From contig NZ_CP133217.1 of NCBI RefSeq assembly GCF_030930995.1, positions 3,152,001 to 3,216,000 of the forward strand: a stretch of 64,000 nucleotides of DNA, written 5' to 3'. A program made the position numbers and the translations under genes. Origin of the DNA: Thiothrix subterranea (lineage in GTDB: Bacteria; Pseudomonadota; Gammaproteobacteria; Thiotrichales; Thiotrichaceae). Under the pieces are notes generated by a model. That model did not search any database. It was not told the origin of the DNA and saw only the letters and a program-made list of their open reading frames with translations. Shown here in pieces: positions 16,291-24,977 of this stretch. The stretch's first letter is position 1. Every line of letters begins with the position of its first letter.

Positions 16291-16992
16291 CTATCGCGTG
16301 TGGTAATACGCCGCCAACTGCCGAATTTCTTCATCCGTCAACTTACCGGCAAACTGCGCCATCGACTTGTTCACATCATTATCGCGCTCGCCATTTTTAT
16401 ACAGCATCATGGTGCGGATAAACGCTTTTTCCGACTGCCCCGCCAATGCCGGAGCCGCTTCTTTACCGCCCTGCCCCTTCACCCCGTGGCACGACGCACA
16501 CGGTGTCAGCAAGCGCGTTGGATCGCCCTTACGCACCAACCGTTCCGCATCCGCGTGCGCTGGGGCTTTCACCGTGGCTTCATGGGCAGGCAAACTCGCG
16601 TAATACGCCGCCACATCCGCCATATCCTGCTGGCTCATCGGCTCGACCGCCACCGTCATCAACTTGCTGCGCTCATCTTCGCTGCGCAAACCCGACTGGT
16701 AATCCAGCAACATTTTGTAGGTGTAATCGGTTTTTTGCCCCGCAACGTTTGGCCAATTGCTGGTCGGGGCAACGCCATTTTCACCGTGGCACGACGCGCA
16801 CATCAGTTGCGAATTCAACGTTTTACCACGGGCAATGTCACCCGCTGGCATATCCGCCAAGGCCACGCGCAAGGTGGCGGGTTTCCACTTAACCGCATCC
16901 ATCGCTTCATGCGCGGCATCATTCGCCCACACCCAGCCGGATACCAACAGGGCAGCACCCACCCCAATCAAGGAAAGTTGTAAAGTTTTCAT
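16291..16992 (-). CDS. Diheme cytochrome c (c4/FccA-like), periplasmic
   Basis: A 233-aa secreted protein with two c-type heme sites, CASCH at residues 65-69 and CASCH at 165-169, each in a cytochrome c domain of about 100 residues, as in cytochrome c4 and the FccA heme subunit. The start is set at MKTLQLSLIG, which gives a clean signal peptide cut after ...WVWA; the longer frame lacks one. Probable role: electron acceptor for the sulfide dehydrogenase flavoprotein encoded at 18347-19699 in the same direction. The TnpB gene on the opposite strand now separates them, so the original fccB-cytochrome operon appears to have been split. Confidence 0.85.
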   Translation of the reverse strand: MKTLQLSLIGVGAALLVSGWVWANDAAHEAMDAVKWKPATLRVALADMPAGDIARGKTLNSQLMCASCHGENGVAPTSNWPNVAGQKTDYTYKMLLDYQSGLRSEDERSKLMTVAVEPMSQQDMADVAAYYASLPAHEATVKAPAHADAERLVRKGDPTRLLTPCASCHGVKGQGGKEAAPALAGQSEKAFIRTMMLYKNGERDNDVNKSMAQFAGKLTDEEIRQLAAYYHTR

Positions 16993-17159
16993 CCATCTTG
17001 CGCGAGATACCCCGTCCTTGCTTCGGCTGCGCTCAGCACGAGTCAGGGCGGGGAGGGATAGCGCGTCGGCATTAGCCGACCCTCTTCTCGCTCCTCTTGT
17101 CGTTAAGCTATCTCGGTTAAACACGCAGAACTCACACGCTATGAACTATACTGTGAGCC
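16993..17159. other. Left flank of the TnpB element
   Basis: Between the cytochrome start and tnpB. It contains an imperfect palindrome between about 17000 and 17062 (CGCG.GATACCCC..CC against GG.GGGGAGGGATAGCGCG), possibly the left-end hairpin of an IS200/IS605-type element. The exact left end could not be fixed. Confidence 0.35.
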
Positions 17160-18311
17160 ATGCCAACAAAACGCGCCTACCGATTCCGATTCTACCCAGA
17201 CCAACAACAAAAAACGTTGCTGGCTAAGACGTTCGGTTGTGTGCGCTACGTGTACAACAGCATCCTGCGTTACCGCATCGATGCCTACTATCAAGCTCAG
17301 GAAAAAGTCAGTTACCTAGCCGCTAATGCGCGACTGACTACCATCAAAAAACTGCCTGAGCTGGCTTTTCTCAATGAAGTTTCCAGCGTTCCGTTGCAAC
17401 AATGCTTGCGAAACCAACAAGCAGCGTTCAAAAACTTCTTTGAGGGACGGGCGAAATACCCCGTCTTTAAATCTAAAAAACACCGCCAAGCGGCTGAATT
17501 TACCTATCGCGCTTTCACCCTTAAGAACGGTGAACTCAAACTCGCGAAGTGCACCCAGCCGCTGAATATCCAGTGGAGTCAGCCACTTCCCGCTACCCCG
17601 ACCACTATCACTGTTTCCAAAGATCAAGCAGGACGTTACTTCGTGTCTTGCTTGTGTGAATTTGAACCCACACACTTGCCTGTCACCGACAAAAAGGTAG
17701 GCATTGACGTGGGTATCAAAGATTTGTTTGTCACCAGCGACGGTTTCAAGTCCGACAATCCCCGTCATACCGCACAACACGCACTTAAACTGGCGAAATA
17801 TCAACGCCGTCTTGCCAAGAAGAAATTCGGTAGCAAGAACCGGTTGAAAGCCAAACGCAAGGTTGCCCGTGTTCACGCGAAAATCGCCGATTGTCGCTCG
17901 GACAACTTGCACAAGCTGTCCCGCAGATTAGTCAACGAAAACCAAGTTATCTGCGCTGAAAATCTCGCGGTGAAGAACATGGTCAAAAACCCGAAGTTAG
18001 CAAAGCACATTGCCGATGCAAGCTGGGGTGAATTTACCCGACAGCTTGAATACAAGGCAAACTGGGCAGGCAGGACGTATGTTGAGGTCGGACGGTTTTT
18101 TCCTTCCAGCAAACGTTGCGCCGCTTGTGGGTTCGTGAAAGAAAACATGCCGCTGGATGTGCGGTCGTGGGAGTGTCCCGAATGCGGGACAACCCATGAT
18201 CGTGACATGAATGCAGCACGTAACATTTTAGCCGCCGGACTGGCGGTATTAGCCTTTGGAGAGAATGTTAGCGGTGATGACATTTCGATGTCGTTGTCCT
18301 GTTCTCGATGA
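17160..18311 (+). CDS. tnpB: IS200/IS605-family TnpB, RNA-guided nuclease
   Basis: A 383-aa TnpB. The RuvC-like active site is present: GIDVGIKDL (Asp), [10 protein letters not shown] (Glu) and [11 protein letters not shown] (Asp). The zinc ribbon CAAC...CPEC lies between the last two. The N-terminal wedge begins [13 protein letters not shown] and is complete. TnpB proteins cut DNA guided by an omega RNA made from the 3' end of their own gene and the element right end. No tnpA transposase gene is present, so this is a TnpB-only element that would need TnpA in trans. It lies antisense between fccB and the diheme cytochrome gene. Confidence 0.92.
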   Translation: MPTKRAYRFRFYPDQQQKTLLAKTFGCVRYVYNSILRYRIDAYYQAQEKVSYLAANARLTTIKKLPELAFLNEVSSVPLQQCLRNQQAAFKNFFEGRAKYPVFKSKKHRQAAEFTYRAFTLKNGELKLAKCTQPLNIQWSQPLPATPTTITVSKDQAGRYFVSCLCEFEPTHLPVTDKKVGIDVGIKDLFVTSDGFKSDNPRHTAQHALKLAKYQRRLAKKKFGSKNRLKAKRKVARVHAKIADCRSDNLHKLSRRLVNENQVICAENLAVKNMVKNPKLAKHIADASWGEFTRQLEYKANWAGRTYVEVGRFFPSSKRCAACGFVKENMPLDVRSWECPECGTTHDRDMNAARNILAAGLAVLAFGENVSGDDISMSLSCSR

Positions 18312-18350
18312 ATTAGGAATTCCCTTCCTTTAAGGAGGGGGAAAAGTCAA
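18290..18350 (+). ncRNA. Probable omega RNA 3' part and right end of the TnpB element
   Basis: Just after the tnpB stop lies a stem CCCTTCCTT/AAGGAGGG (18322-18339) followed by GGAAAAGTCAA, a form common to IS605-type right ends. The guide would then begin at about 18351 and match the 3' coding end of fccB. The end at 18350 is a best guess. Confidence 0.4.
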
Positions 18351-19699
18351 GCAAAACAGTCCTCCGTGAAGGATTTCAGCCAAGCCTGCTGATACACCGC
18401 GCCCATGCGAATTTGCGCCGGAGTCGCATCCAGCTTCAAGTAGCGGCTGAACTTGCCGACACGCTTGATCTTGTTTTCGGCTTCCACCAGCTCGAATACG
18501 TCAGCGACGAACAGCCCGTAATCCGAACCCGCCAGCGCGTAACAGGTGTTTTCCCAGCTAGGCGTAGGAATTTCACGCCCTGCCAACGCCTCGACAATGG
18601 CACGCGCCACACCCTTCGCCTGCGTATTCGCCGAAAAACCGGATTTCGGCATCACGTCAGCATGGCAGGCATCGCCAATCACATGCACATGCGGGTGCAG
18701 GCTGGACTCGAAGGTTTTGCGGTTATTCGGACACCAGCCTTTTTCGTCAGTCAGCCCCATCGCGGTAGCAATCTTGCCCGCCCGCATCGGCGGCACGATA
18801 TTGATCACATCCGCCTTGATGTCGCCGCCGTCGGTTTTTACGGTCATTTTTTCAACGTCCAGCGACACGGGCGTACCGCCATCCGCTTTCGGAATCCAGC
18901 TCAGAATACCCGCGTTGTTGTGCTGCTTGATCTCCACACTCGCGGGCATATCCTTGCGGAATTTTTCCGGGATATTGAAGCCGTACAAGCGATTCCAGCC
19001 CAGCATCATGGTCTGGTCGGTGACGAATTCGTCTTTCGGGTCAACGATAATGACTTTGGCAGTCGGGTTATGTTTCTGACACCATTCCGCCACCAATGCC
19101 GGACGCTCGTAAGGCCCCGGCGGGCAACGATACGGCGCAGGTGGAGCCACCATCAGGAACGTACCGCCTTGCGGCATGGCTTTGAGCTGTTCGCCCAGCA
19201 ACGCGGTTTGCTTGCCCGGAATCCAGCCCGAAGTAATTTTGCTTTCCGCCACCTCGAAGGAATAGCCCGGAATCTTGTCGTACAGCAACTCAATCCCCGG
19301 CGACACCACCAGCTTGTCGTAACGCACGGCACGCCCGCCTTTGAGCTTGACGCTGCGCTTGTCGGGGTCGAAACCGACCACTTCGTCGATAATGACATTC
19401 ACGCTGTATTTGGATTTGAGCGCGTCGTAAGTCACGTTCAAATCGTCCATCTTGATGTGTCCGGTGACGACTTCGGACGAACCGTAAGGGCGGATGTAGA
19501 CCGGATTTTTTTCAATCACCGTCACTTTAAGATTGGCATCCAACAGCCGCAGGTATTTGGCAGCAGTTGCCCCGCCTACCCCGCCGCCGATAATGACCAC
19601 ATGCGGTTGCACCCCCGCAAATGCGCTACGGATAGGGAATGCGCCCGCCAGCGCGGTTGCGCCGAGCAGCCCCAAAAATTCACGTCGATTCAGACTCAT
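18347..19699 (-). CDS. fccB: Flavocytochrome c sulfide dehydrogenase, flavoprotein subunit
   Basis: A 450-aa FAD-dependent enzyme that oxidises sulfide to sulfur in the periplasm and passes electrons to a cytochrome c. It begins with a twin-arginine signal (NRREFLGLLGATALAGA) that supports this start. The FAD-binding GGGVGG motif is at 38-43, and the two cysteines of the redox disulfide are at C192 (YRCPPGPYERP) and C323 (GWCPNN). IGDACH near 341-346 is the second FAD contact. The start overlaps the stop of the upstream monoheme cytochrome gene by 4 bp (ATGA), so the pair is translationally coupled. The 3' end abuts the TnpB right end; the last residues (SFTEDCFA) look natural. Confidence 0.92.
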   Translation of the reverse strand: MSLNRREFLGLLGATALAGAFPIRSAFAGVQPHVVIIGGGVGGATAAKYLRLLDANLKVTVIEKNPVYIRPYGSSEVVTGHIKMDDLNVTYDALKSKYSVNVIIDEVVGFDPDKRSVKLKGGRAVRYDKLVVSPGIELLYDKIPGYSFEVAESKITSGWIPGKQTALLGEQLKAMPQGGTFLMVAPPAPYRCPPGPYERPALVAEWCQKHNPTAKVIIVDPKDEFVTDQTMMLGWNRLYGFNIPEKFRKDMPASVEIKQHNNAGILSWIPKADGGTPVSLDVEKMTVKTDGGDIKADVINIVPPMRAGKIATAMGLTDEKGWCPNNRKTFESSLHPHVHVIGDACHADVMPKSGFSANTQAKGVARAIVEALAGREIPTPSWENTCYALAGSDYGLFVADVFELVEAENKIKRVGKFSRYLKLDATPAQIRMGAVYQQAWLKSFTEDCFA

Positions 19700-20190
19700 G
19701 GGGATACCTCCATAAAATAACGTGCCATGTCGCGGATTTGCTGTTCGCTCAAGCCGTTGGCAACCGTGCCCATCAGGGTCGATTGGCGTGCGCCATCGCG
19801 GAAATCCAGCATGGTTTTGACGAATTCCTGCTCCGGCATTCCTGCCAGCGGCATGAAGGCTTCGTTTTCCAGCGTGCCGTTCGTGCCGTGACATCCCGCG
19901 CAGGTATGGGCGAGGATTTCGCCCGCTTTCGCGGCATGAGCAGGTGCAACTGGCTTGCTGTCCGTGTTGCTGGTCGGTTGCAGATTCCCCATTTCTTCCT
20001 GAATCAATTCGCGGATCATCTCGCGCAATTCATCTTTGGAAACGCTTTCGGCCGCTGGCACTTTCGCTTCTACCGTTTTGGCTTCCACCGCTTTCGCGAC
20101 TTTTTCCACCGCTTTTTTCTCGTCTGCCTGTACCGTGCCAATGCAGGACACCAGCAACAGCGGCAATAGGATTGTTTTCAGTTTCATCAT
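19696..20190 (-). CDS. Monoheme cytochrome c, probable lipoprotein
   Basis: A 164-aa protein with one heme site, CAGCH at residues 97-101. The N-terminus ends in a lipobox LVSC (Cys16), so it may be membrane-anchored. An Ala/Glu/Lys-rich helical linker (about 25-70) separates the anchor from the cytochrome domain. The gene sits between the bd-like subunits and fccB, with its stop overlapping the fccB start. It is therefore well placed to carry electrons between the sulfide dehydrogenase and the membrane complex. A start one codon later is equally possible. Confidence 0.85.
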   Translation of the reverse strand: MMKLKTILLPLLLVSCIGTVQADEKKAVEKVAKAVEAKTVEAKVPAAESVSKDELREMIRELIQEEMGNLQPTSNTDSKPVAPAHAAKAGEILAHTCAGCHGTNGTLENEAFMPLAGMPEQEFVKTMLDFRDGARQSTLMGTVANGLSEQQIRDMARYFMEVSP

Positions 20191-20197
20191 TGCCCCC

Positions 20198-21421
20198 TTA
20201 GCGCAGCCACACCCACAACCCCAGCACGAAGAAGTGGATAATCCACAACGTGATGAGGAGGATGGAAAGATTACCCAAACGCGTCACCGCAGGCGAAGGC
20301 GTATACACCCCTTCGGTTTGCCCCGCTTGCCACGCCACGGTGAGGAAATAGCTCAACACCAAGCCACCAATAATCACAAACGTACCAAAGAACAGCAGCG
20401 TACTGTACCAGTCCATATTCACCGGATAATCCAGCGCGTTGTAGCCAAAATCGCCAAACAGAATATTCCAGCGCAACACTTCCCGCGCAATCGCCACCAC
20501 AATCCCCGTGATGGCTGCCAGCCCAAACAGACCGTAACCAAACAGCGGTGCATTCACGCGGCTGCCAATGAGTTTTGGCATGACAGCGGTGAGGGAGATA
20601 AGCACCGCTGCCAGCCCAACCCAAGGGGAGAAACCAAAACCGGCTTGACTGTCTGGCAGTGTCGCCATCCAGCCAATGCCGAAGGCCAGTGCAATGATGC
20701 CACCGGCTAGACTCAAGACCGTTGCCAACCCTTTCAACCATTGCAGATAACCGTTATCCACATCGGTACGGTGGCTAATATAATGGCGGTAAGCAAACAA
20801 CCAACCACTAATCACCAGCACCGACAAGCTGATGAAAAACCCAAAACGCCACAGATTGTAATCGTGCAACTTGCGCCCTGACGCATCAATTTCACCATTC
20901 GGCGCATACCACTGCATCCACTGATCCGGCGACAACATCTGATAAGTGAGGACGTGCATAATAAAACCGACCACCAACATCAACGCCAGTGACAGGATCA
21001 TCGAGCCGGGGCAAACGGTTTTCTGCGCTCCCAAATGGTGATTTTTCGCGTAGAAAAAATACATCAGCAAATAAGCCACGGTGAGGATCAAGATAAACCC
21101 AATTACCCACCAAGCCGACAGCACGTTCGAGGTGTACCAAAACGGGTCATAAATCACCTGCACAAACAGCAAGGGCGCAACCCCCAACACCACCGCGACC
21201 GACACGGCAATTTTCGCCACGCCCAACATCGCCTGCGCCAATTGGCGTTGATAAGCCGCTTTCGACAACGCACCCCAAATCACCAGACCGGACGCGCCCA
21301 ACATCACCTGCACCGCGAGGATATGCAACGCAAACGTCAACACCCCCAAAATCAGGAACAACACGGGGTGCGAAGGCACACCCGCCACATCGCGCAAGGC
21401 GTATAACATTTCAGCATTCAT
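20198..21421 (-). CDS. Cytochrome bd-like membrane subunit II partner
   Basis: A 407-aa integral membrane protein with about ten hydrophobic segments and no heme c motif. It is encoded 3 bp after the stop of the 447-aa subunit and reads as the second subunit of the same complex. The overall pattern recalls bd-like oxidoreductases in which both subunits are related and lack the standard quinol loop. It ends in a run of hydrophobic residues LLITLWIIHFFVLGLWVWLR. I cannot assign heme ligands with certainty; family-level assignment only. Confidence 0.65.
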   Translation of the reverse strand: MNAEMLYALRDVAGVPSHPVLFLILGVLTFALHILAVQVMLGASGLVIWGALSKAAYQRQLAQAMLGVAKIAVSVAVVLGVAPLLFVQVIYDPFWYTSNVLSAWWVIGFILILTVAYLLMYFFYAKNHHLGAQKTVCPGSMILSLALMLVVGFIMHVLTYQMLSPDQWMQWYAPNGEIDASGRKLHDYNLWRFGFFISLSVLVISGWLFAYRHYISHRTDVDNGYLQWLKGLATVLSLAGGIIALAFGIGWMATLPDSQAGFGFSPWVGLAAVLISLTAVMPKLIGSRVNAPLFGYGLFGLAAITGIVVAIAREVLRWNILFGDFGYNALDYPVNMDWYSTLLFFGTFVIIGGLVLSYFLTVAWQAGQTEGVYTPSPAVTRLGNLSILLITLWIIHFFVLGLWVWLR

Positions 21422-21424
21422 GGT

Positions 21425-22768
21425 TTATTTCTCCCCATCCAACGCGCCGATGTAAACCGCTAAGGCTTCGGCTTCGCTATCAGTCAGCGGAATTTTCGGC
21501 ATGTACAAGGTATTGCCCGTCGCCAATGCGCCCAGCAAATAATCCTTGATGTCACCCACATCGGTATTGCCCCCGAAATACTTTGCCAGCGGACGCATCC
21601 CCGTATCGGTCAAAGAATGGCAGTTGGAACACGCCGTCATTGCCAGCGCATGACCCACTGCCCGCGCATTATCCGGCGTGACGGTACGCAAATTTTCCGG
21701 CAAAAATACATGGCTTTGCAGAAAGCCTTTTTCCTCCAGCAACGGAATTTCCGATTTAATCCCCAACCCCGGCACATCCCGCGCAATAACCTGATTGGAA
21801 TACACGTATTGCCCCGCCACGAAAGGCTTGCGGATGGATTCACGCGCCACTTCCTCAGGCCACAAGCCGAACACCAGAATCGCCACCGTCATCACGCTCG
21901 CAATCGCTGGCACAATCAAACGCGGCATCACCAAGGTAAACAGGAAATACGCCAAAATACCGCTCAACACCATCATCAACGCAGGCTGGAAATAATCTGG
22001 CAAACGGTTTTCCAACACGATATGCGCCTGTTCCGGCAGGGTATGCAGATACCACTGGAACAGCAGCGAACCCGCCAAGGTGGACACAATCCCCAACACT
22101 GCCAAACGGCGCAGCATGGCTTTCTTGAACGCCAATTCCTTAATGCCCGACGCGACAATGCCGCCAACCACCGCCGTCATGGTGAACATGAACGCGGTAC
22201 GCATCGCCAATTGCGCAAAGGTATTCGCCCCGTAGAAACCGTTGAGGTAGCCGCCTTCGGTGAACCAGACTTCCTTGCCCGGCCACATCATGAACGACAA
22301 AATCCCAATAATAATCAGCATGGTGGTATAAGACGCCAGCCCGAAAATGACTGCAATGCGCATGTGCGTTTTCTGGTCAACCTTGCCGACCAAATACACT
22401 ACCAAATACACGCCAACCACTTCGATGACGAAGAACACCCACTCGGTTGCCCACTTCCACACAAAGCTGTGGATCAGTGCCGAAATCCCACGCGGGCTGG
22501 CAACGGTGGTCGAAAACCAGATACCGGGGCCGGTGATCGAGCCAATCACATAAGAAAATACCAGCAAAAACATGCCGTACTTTTTGATGTAATCGAGCAA
22601 TTCCGGCTTGTCTTGCCGGTACGCCACCACCGCAAGGTAGGCGAACACCATTGCCGCGCCCACCGAGGTGTGGGATGCCAAAACGTGAATGGTTGAAATG
22701 ACAGCGACAACCCAACCGCTCCCCAACATTGGCTCTAGCCAAGTGGGGTATAATCCGAGCATTTCCAT
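21425..22768 (-). CDS. Cytochrome bd-like subunit I fused to a cytochrome c domain
   Basis: A 447-aa protein: about eight membrane segments (residues 15-300) related to cytochrome bd subunit I, then a C-terminal cytochrome c domain with CSNCH at 380-384. Candidate heme ligands H28 and H33 in the first helix and the E109/E116 pair (TEWVFFVIE) are retained, while the GWxxxExGRQPW quinol-binding loop of true CydA is absent. This matches the bd-superfamily members with c-heme extensions that are not quinol oxidases. It probably exchanges electrons with periplasmic cytochrome c. First gene of the minus-strand operon running through the second subunit and the monoheme cytochrome to fccB. Confidence 0.75.
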   Translation of the reverse strand: MEMLGLYPTWLEPMLGSGWVVAVISTIHVLASHTSVGAAMVFAYLAVVAYRQDKPELLDYIKKYGMFLLVFSYVIGSITGPGIWFSTTVASPRGISALIHSFVWKWATEWVFFVIEVVGVYLVVYLVGKVDQKTHMRIAVIFGLASYTTMLIIIGILSFMMWPGKEVWFTEGGYLNGFYGANTFAQLAMRTAFMFTMTAVVGGIVASGIKELAFKKAMLRRLAVLGIVSTLAGSLLFQWYLHTLPEQAHIVLENRLPDYFQPALMMVLSGILAYFLFTLVMPRLIVPAIASVMTVAILVFGLWPEEVARESIRKPFVAGQYVYSNQVIARDVPGLGIKSEIPLLEEKGFLQSHVFLPENLRTVTPDNARAVGHALAMTACSNCHSLTDTGMRPLAKYFGGNTDVGDIKDYLLGALATGNTLYMPKIPLTDSEAEALAVYIGALDGEK

Positions 22769-23057
22769 GGAAATCTCCTTGTTATTTACCTAGCAACAAC
22801 CCTGAAGTCATTGCACCCTAAAGCAGGATGTGGAGATTCCTCCTTTTCCGAGTAATCAGCTTTGACATTTTTAAAAGATTGAAAAAATCAATGAAAAAAC
22901 CGTGAAATTTCACGTTTGTTGACAAATATCAATAAAAAAATCGTGCACGACATGCAACTGGTTTGCAGTTTCGCAATGCAATCAGGTGCTTAACCCAGTA
23001 GTTTACTCAGTCATCGCGGGTTTAATACCGGCATTTATTTTTAGGAGTCACTGTTGC
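22769..23057. other. Divergent intergenic region between bd-like operon and Rieske operon
   Basis: About 290 bp, AT-rich in the middle, expected to hold promoters for both operons. A perfect palindrome at 22901-22914 and a TTGACA at 22920-22925 (plus strand) are the visible signals; no good -10 follows at standard spacing. Confidence 0.5.
22901..22914. promoter_or_regulatory. Perfect 14-bp palindrome, candidate operator
   Basis: CGTGAAATTTCACG, centred between divergent operons for the bd-like/sulfide dehydrogenase genes and the Rieske gene. Dimeric regulators commonly bind such sites; no regulator gene is adjacent. Confidence 0.5.
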
Positions 23058-23654
23058 ATGACACACACAGACATTAATCAAGGCCGTCGCCGCCTGCTCG
23101 TTGCTGCTACGTCGGTCGTGGGCGCGGCGGGTGTGGCGGCGGTTGCCGTCCCGTTTCTCAATTCATGGTCGCCGAGTGCACGGGCGCTGGCTGCGGGTGC
23201 GCCGGTTGAAATCAATATCAGCAATGTCGAGCCGGGGCAATTGATTCGGGTTGTTTGGCGCGGCAAGCCGGTGTGGGTGGTGAACCGTACCGAGGAAATG
23301 CTGGCGAATTTACCCTCGAATGATGGCAGCCTGCGTGACCCTGCCTCCGCAGTGGTTGAGCAGCAACCGACCTATGCGCAAAATGCCCACCGTTCACGCA
23401 ACCCGAAATACTTGGTGCTGGTCGGGATTTGCACCCATCTGGGCTGCTCGCCCACCTATCGCCCGGAAGTCGCACCGGAAGACTTGGACGCTGAGTGGAA
23501 AGGCGGCTGGTATTGCCCCTGCCACGGTTCACGCTTTGACCTTGCAGGACGGGTGTACAAAAACGTACCGGCTGCGACCAATCTGGTCGTACCGCCGTAT
23601 TACTTCAAGGATGATGCCACTTTGTTGATCGGCGAAGATGGCAACGTGGCTTAA
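23058..23654 (+). CDS. petA: Rieske iron-sulfur protein (bc1-type)
   Basis: A 198-aa Rieske [2Fe-2S] protein like the UQCRFS1/PetA subunit of the bc1 complex. Cluster ligands are CTHLGC and CPCHGS in the C-terminal part, about 40 residues apart. The N-terminus has a twin-arginine-type signal/anchor (GRRRLLVAATSVVGAAGVAAVAVP). The start at 23058 is preceded by TAGGAG at a good distance. Unusually, no cytochrome b or c1 gene follows, so this is either an additional Rieske or part of another electron-transfer complex, perhaps linked to the divergent bd-like genes. Confidence 0.85.
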   Translation: MTHTDINQGRRRLLVAATSVVGAAGVAAVAVPFLNSWSPSARALAAGAPVEINISNVEPGQLIRVVWRGKPVWVVNRTEEMLANLPSNDGSLRDPASAVVEQQPTYAQNAHRSRNPKYLVLVGICTHLGCSPTYRPEVAPEDLDAEWKGGWYCPCHGSRFDLAGRVYKNVPAATNLVVPPYYFKDDATLLIGEDGNVA

Positions 23655-23668
23655 ACGAGGATTCCCCC

Positions 23669-24061
23669 ATGAAAGTTGGTTCTTTAAAAATTGGCGTCAG
23701 CAGCCAAAATTTCCGCACCATTACCGGACATGCCGGTAAGGGGCGGCGTTTTATGGTGTACGAAACCTATGACGGCAACGAAATACAGGAACTTGAGCGG
23801 CTGGATTTGCCCAAGGAAATGGCCTTGCACGAATGGAATGGTCAGGGTGAACACCCGTTGTTTGAACTGGACTATTTAATCACCAGCGGTTGTGGCGAAG
23901 GTTTCGTGCGTAAGATGGGCAGCCGGGGTGTGATGGTGCGGGCAACGGCGGAAACCGATCCGGTGACGGCGGTGAAAGCCTTGTTGTCGAATACCCTGCC
24001 ACCCGCAGCGCCGCATGAACACGACCATGATCACCACGATCACGAGCATCACCACCACTAA
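23669..24061 (+). CDS. NifX/NifB-type dinitrogenase iron-molybdenum cofactor family protein with His-rich tail
   Basis: A 130-aa protein whose body (IGVSSQNFRTITGHAG, then ...GSRGVMVRA) fits the Nif-X/NifB iron-sulfur or FeMo-cofactor carrier fold. The last 17 residues alternate His with Asp/Glu (HEHDHDHHDHEHHHH), a probable metal-binding tail. It follows the Rieske gene by 14 bp with AACGAGG before the ATG, so the two are likely co-transcribed. No nif genes are nearby, so nitrogenase assembly is unlikely; a role in iron-sulfur or metal delivery is inferred. Confidence 0.75.
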   Translation: MKVGSLKIGVSSQNFRTITGHAGKGRRFMVYETYDGNEIQELERLDLPKEMALHEWNGQGEHPLFELDYLITSGCGEGFVRKMGSRGVMVRATAETDPVTAVKALLSNTLPPAAPHEHDHDHHDHEHHHH

Positions 24062-24077
24062 TTCAGGACTTGTTTAC

Positions 24078-24977
24078 ATGGATGTATTGACCCGATCGGC
24101 AGCCCTTGCCTGCATTGCATTAACCAGCATCGCCCCCGCCCATGCGCTGGAATTGCGTTACGGCAGCGGCGATTTCGACATGGGCGCAGCCGCCAAGCCA
24201 TTTGTCAGCATGGATACCTCACTGGAAGTCGACACTTGGACGCTGGCAGAACCGCATCGCAATATCAACGGTTCGCCGCTGTATTACCAATTCCGCGCCG
24301 ATTATTTCGACTCGGATACCGTCAACCAGATGACCGACCTTGCCAGCGTGCCGCTGACCACCAGCCTGCCCGTGATCGGTAGCAGCGTCACGGATTTGAT
24401 TGCGGACAATACCGCGATTCCCGTCCCCGCCGATTACCGCATCCACGGCGTAAACCTTGACGTGGGCGTGGGTTACGATGTGCTGAAAACGGCGCGGGGG
24501 CATGTCGGTGTCGGCGTGAATACCGGCGTCAGCACCCCGTTCATGAAAGTGCGCAATGCCCTGCCCGCCGCCAATCTCGCGCTGAAAATGCTGGATACCT
24601 TTGATACCGAAGTCACCACTTACAAAGCCGGTGTCGCGGTGCAAGGCAGCTATCAAGCAACCCCTTGGCTGGAAGTCGCAGGCAATGCCTCCCTCAATCA
24701 CCAAACGGGTGAAATGGATAACGGCTGGGTCGGCTCAGGCATCGACATAGATGGCACGTACCGCACGCTGGAAGTCGAAGCCAAGCTCAAACCCGCCAAA
24801 CTGCTGAACCAGCCGCAGTTGAAAAATGCCTTCGTCAGCATCGGGCATAGCCGCAGCGACTGGGATTACGACAGCGCCGCCATCAACACCCCTATCGGTA
24901 GCGCCAGCGTTCCGGGTATGTTTGATGCGGATTTTGCGCATGACAGTACGTGGATCGGGGCGGGCTACGACTTTTGA
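24078..24977 (+). CDS. Outer-membrane beta-barrel protein
   Basis: A 299-aa protein with a signal peptide (MDVLTRSAALACIALTSIAPAHA) and a body of alternating strands typical of an 8-12-stranded barrel, ending in an aromatic residue (GAGYDF), the outer-membrane targeting signal. The start is set at MDVLTRS to give the signal peptide; the longer frame would run through the His-rich tail of the preceding gene. Product and ligand unknown. It continues the Rieske/NifX-like operon with a 16-bp gap. Confidence 0.75.
   Translation: MDVLTRSAALACIALTSIAPAHALELRYGSGDFDMGAAAKPFVSMDTSLEVDTWTLAEPHRNINGSPLYYQFRADYFDSDTVNQMTDLASVPLTTSLPVIGSSVTDLIADNTAIPVPADYRIHGVNLDVGVGYDVLKTARGHVGVGVNTGVSTPFMKVRNALPAANLALKMLDTFDTEVTTYKAGVAVQGSYQATPWLEVAGNASLNHQTGEMDNGWVGSGIDIDGTYRTLEVEAKLKPAKLLNQPQLKNAFVSIGHSRSDWDYDSAAINTPIGSASVPGMFDADFAHDSTWIGAGYDF

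Noticed and set aside
16234-20710. Long plus-strand open frames antisense to the cytochrome, fccB and bd-like genes
   Set aside because: Shadow frames of GC-rich genes with basic, repetitive composition and no ribosome sites.
21425-22768. True cytochrome bd quinol oxidase subunit CydA
   Set aside because: Lacks the quinol-binding loop motif and carries a C-terminal heme c domain, so the plain cydA name would mislead.
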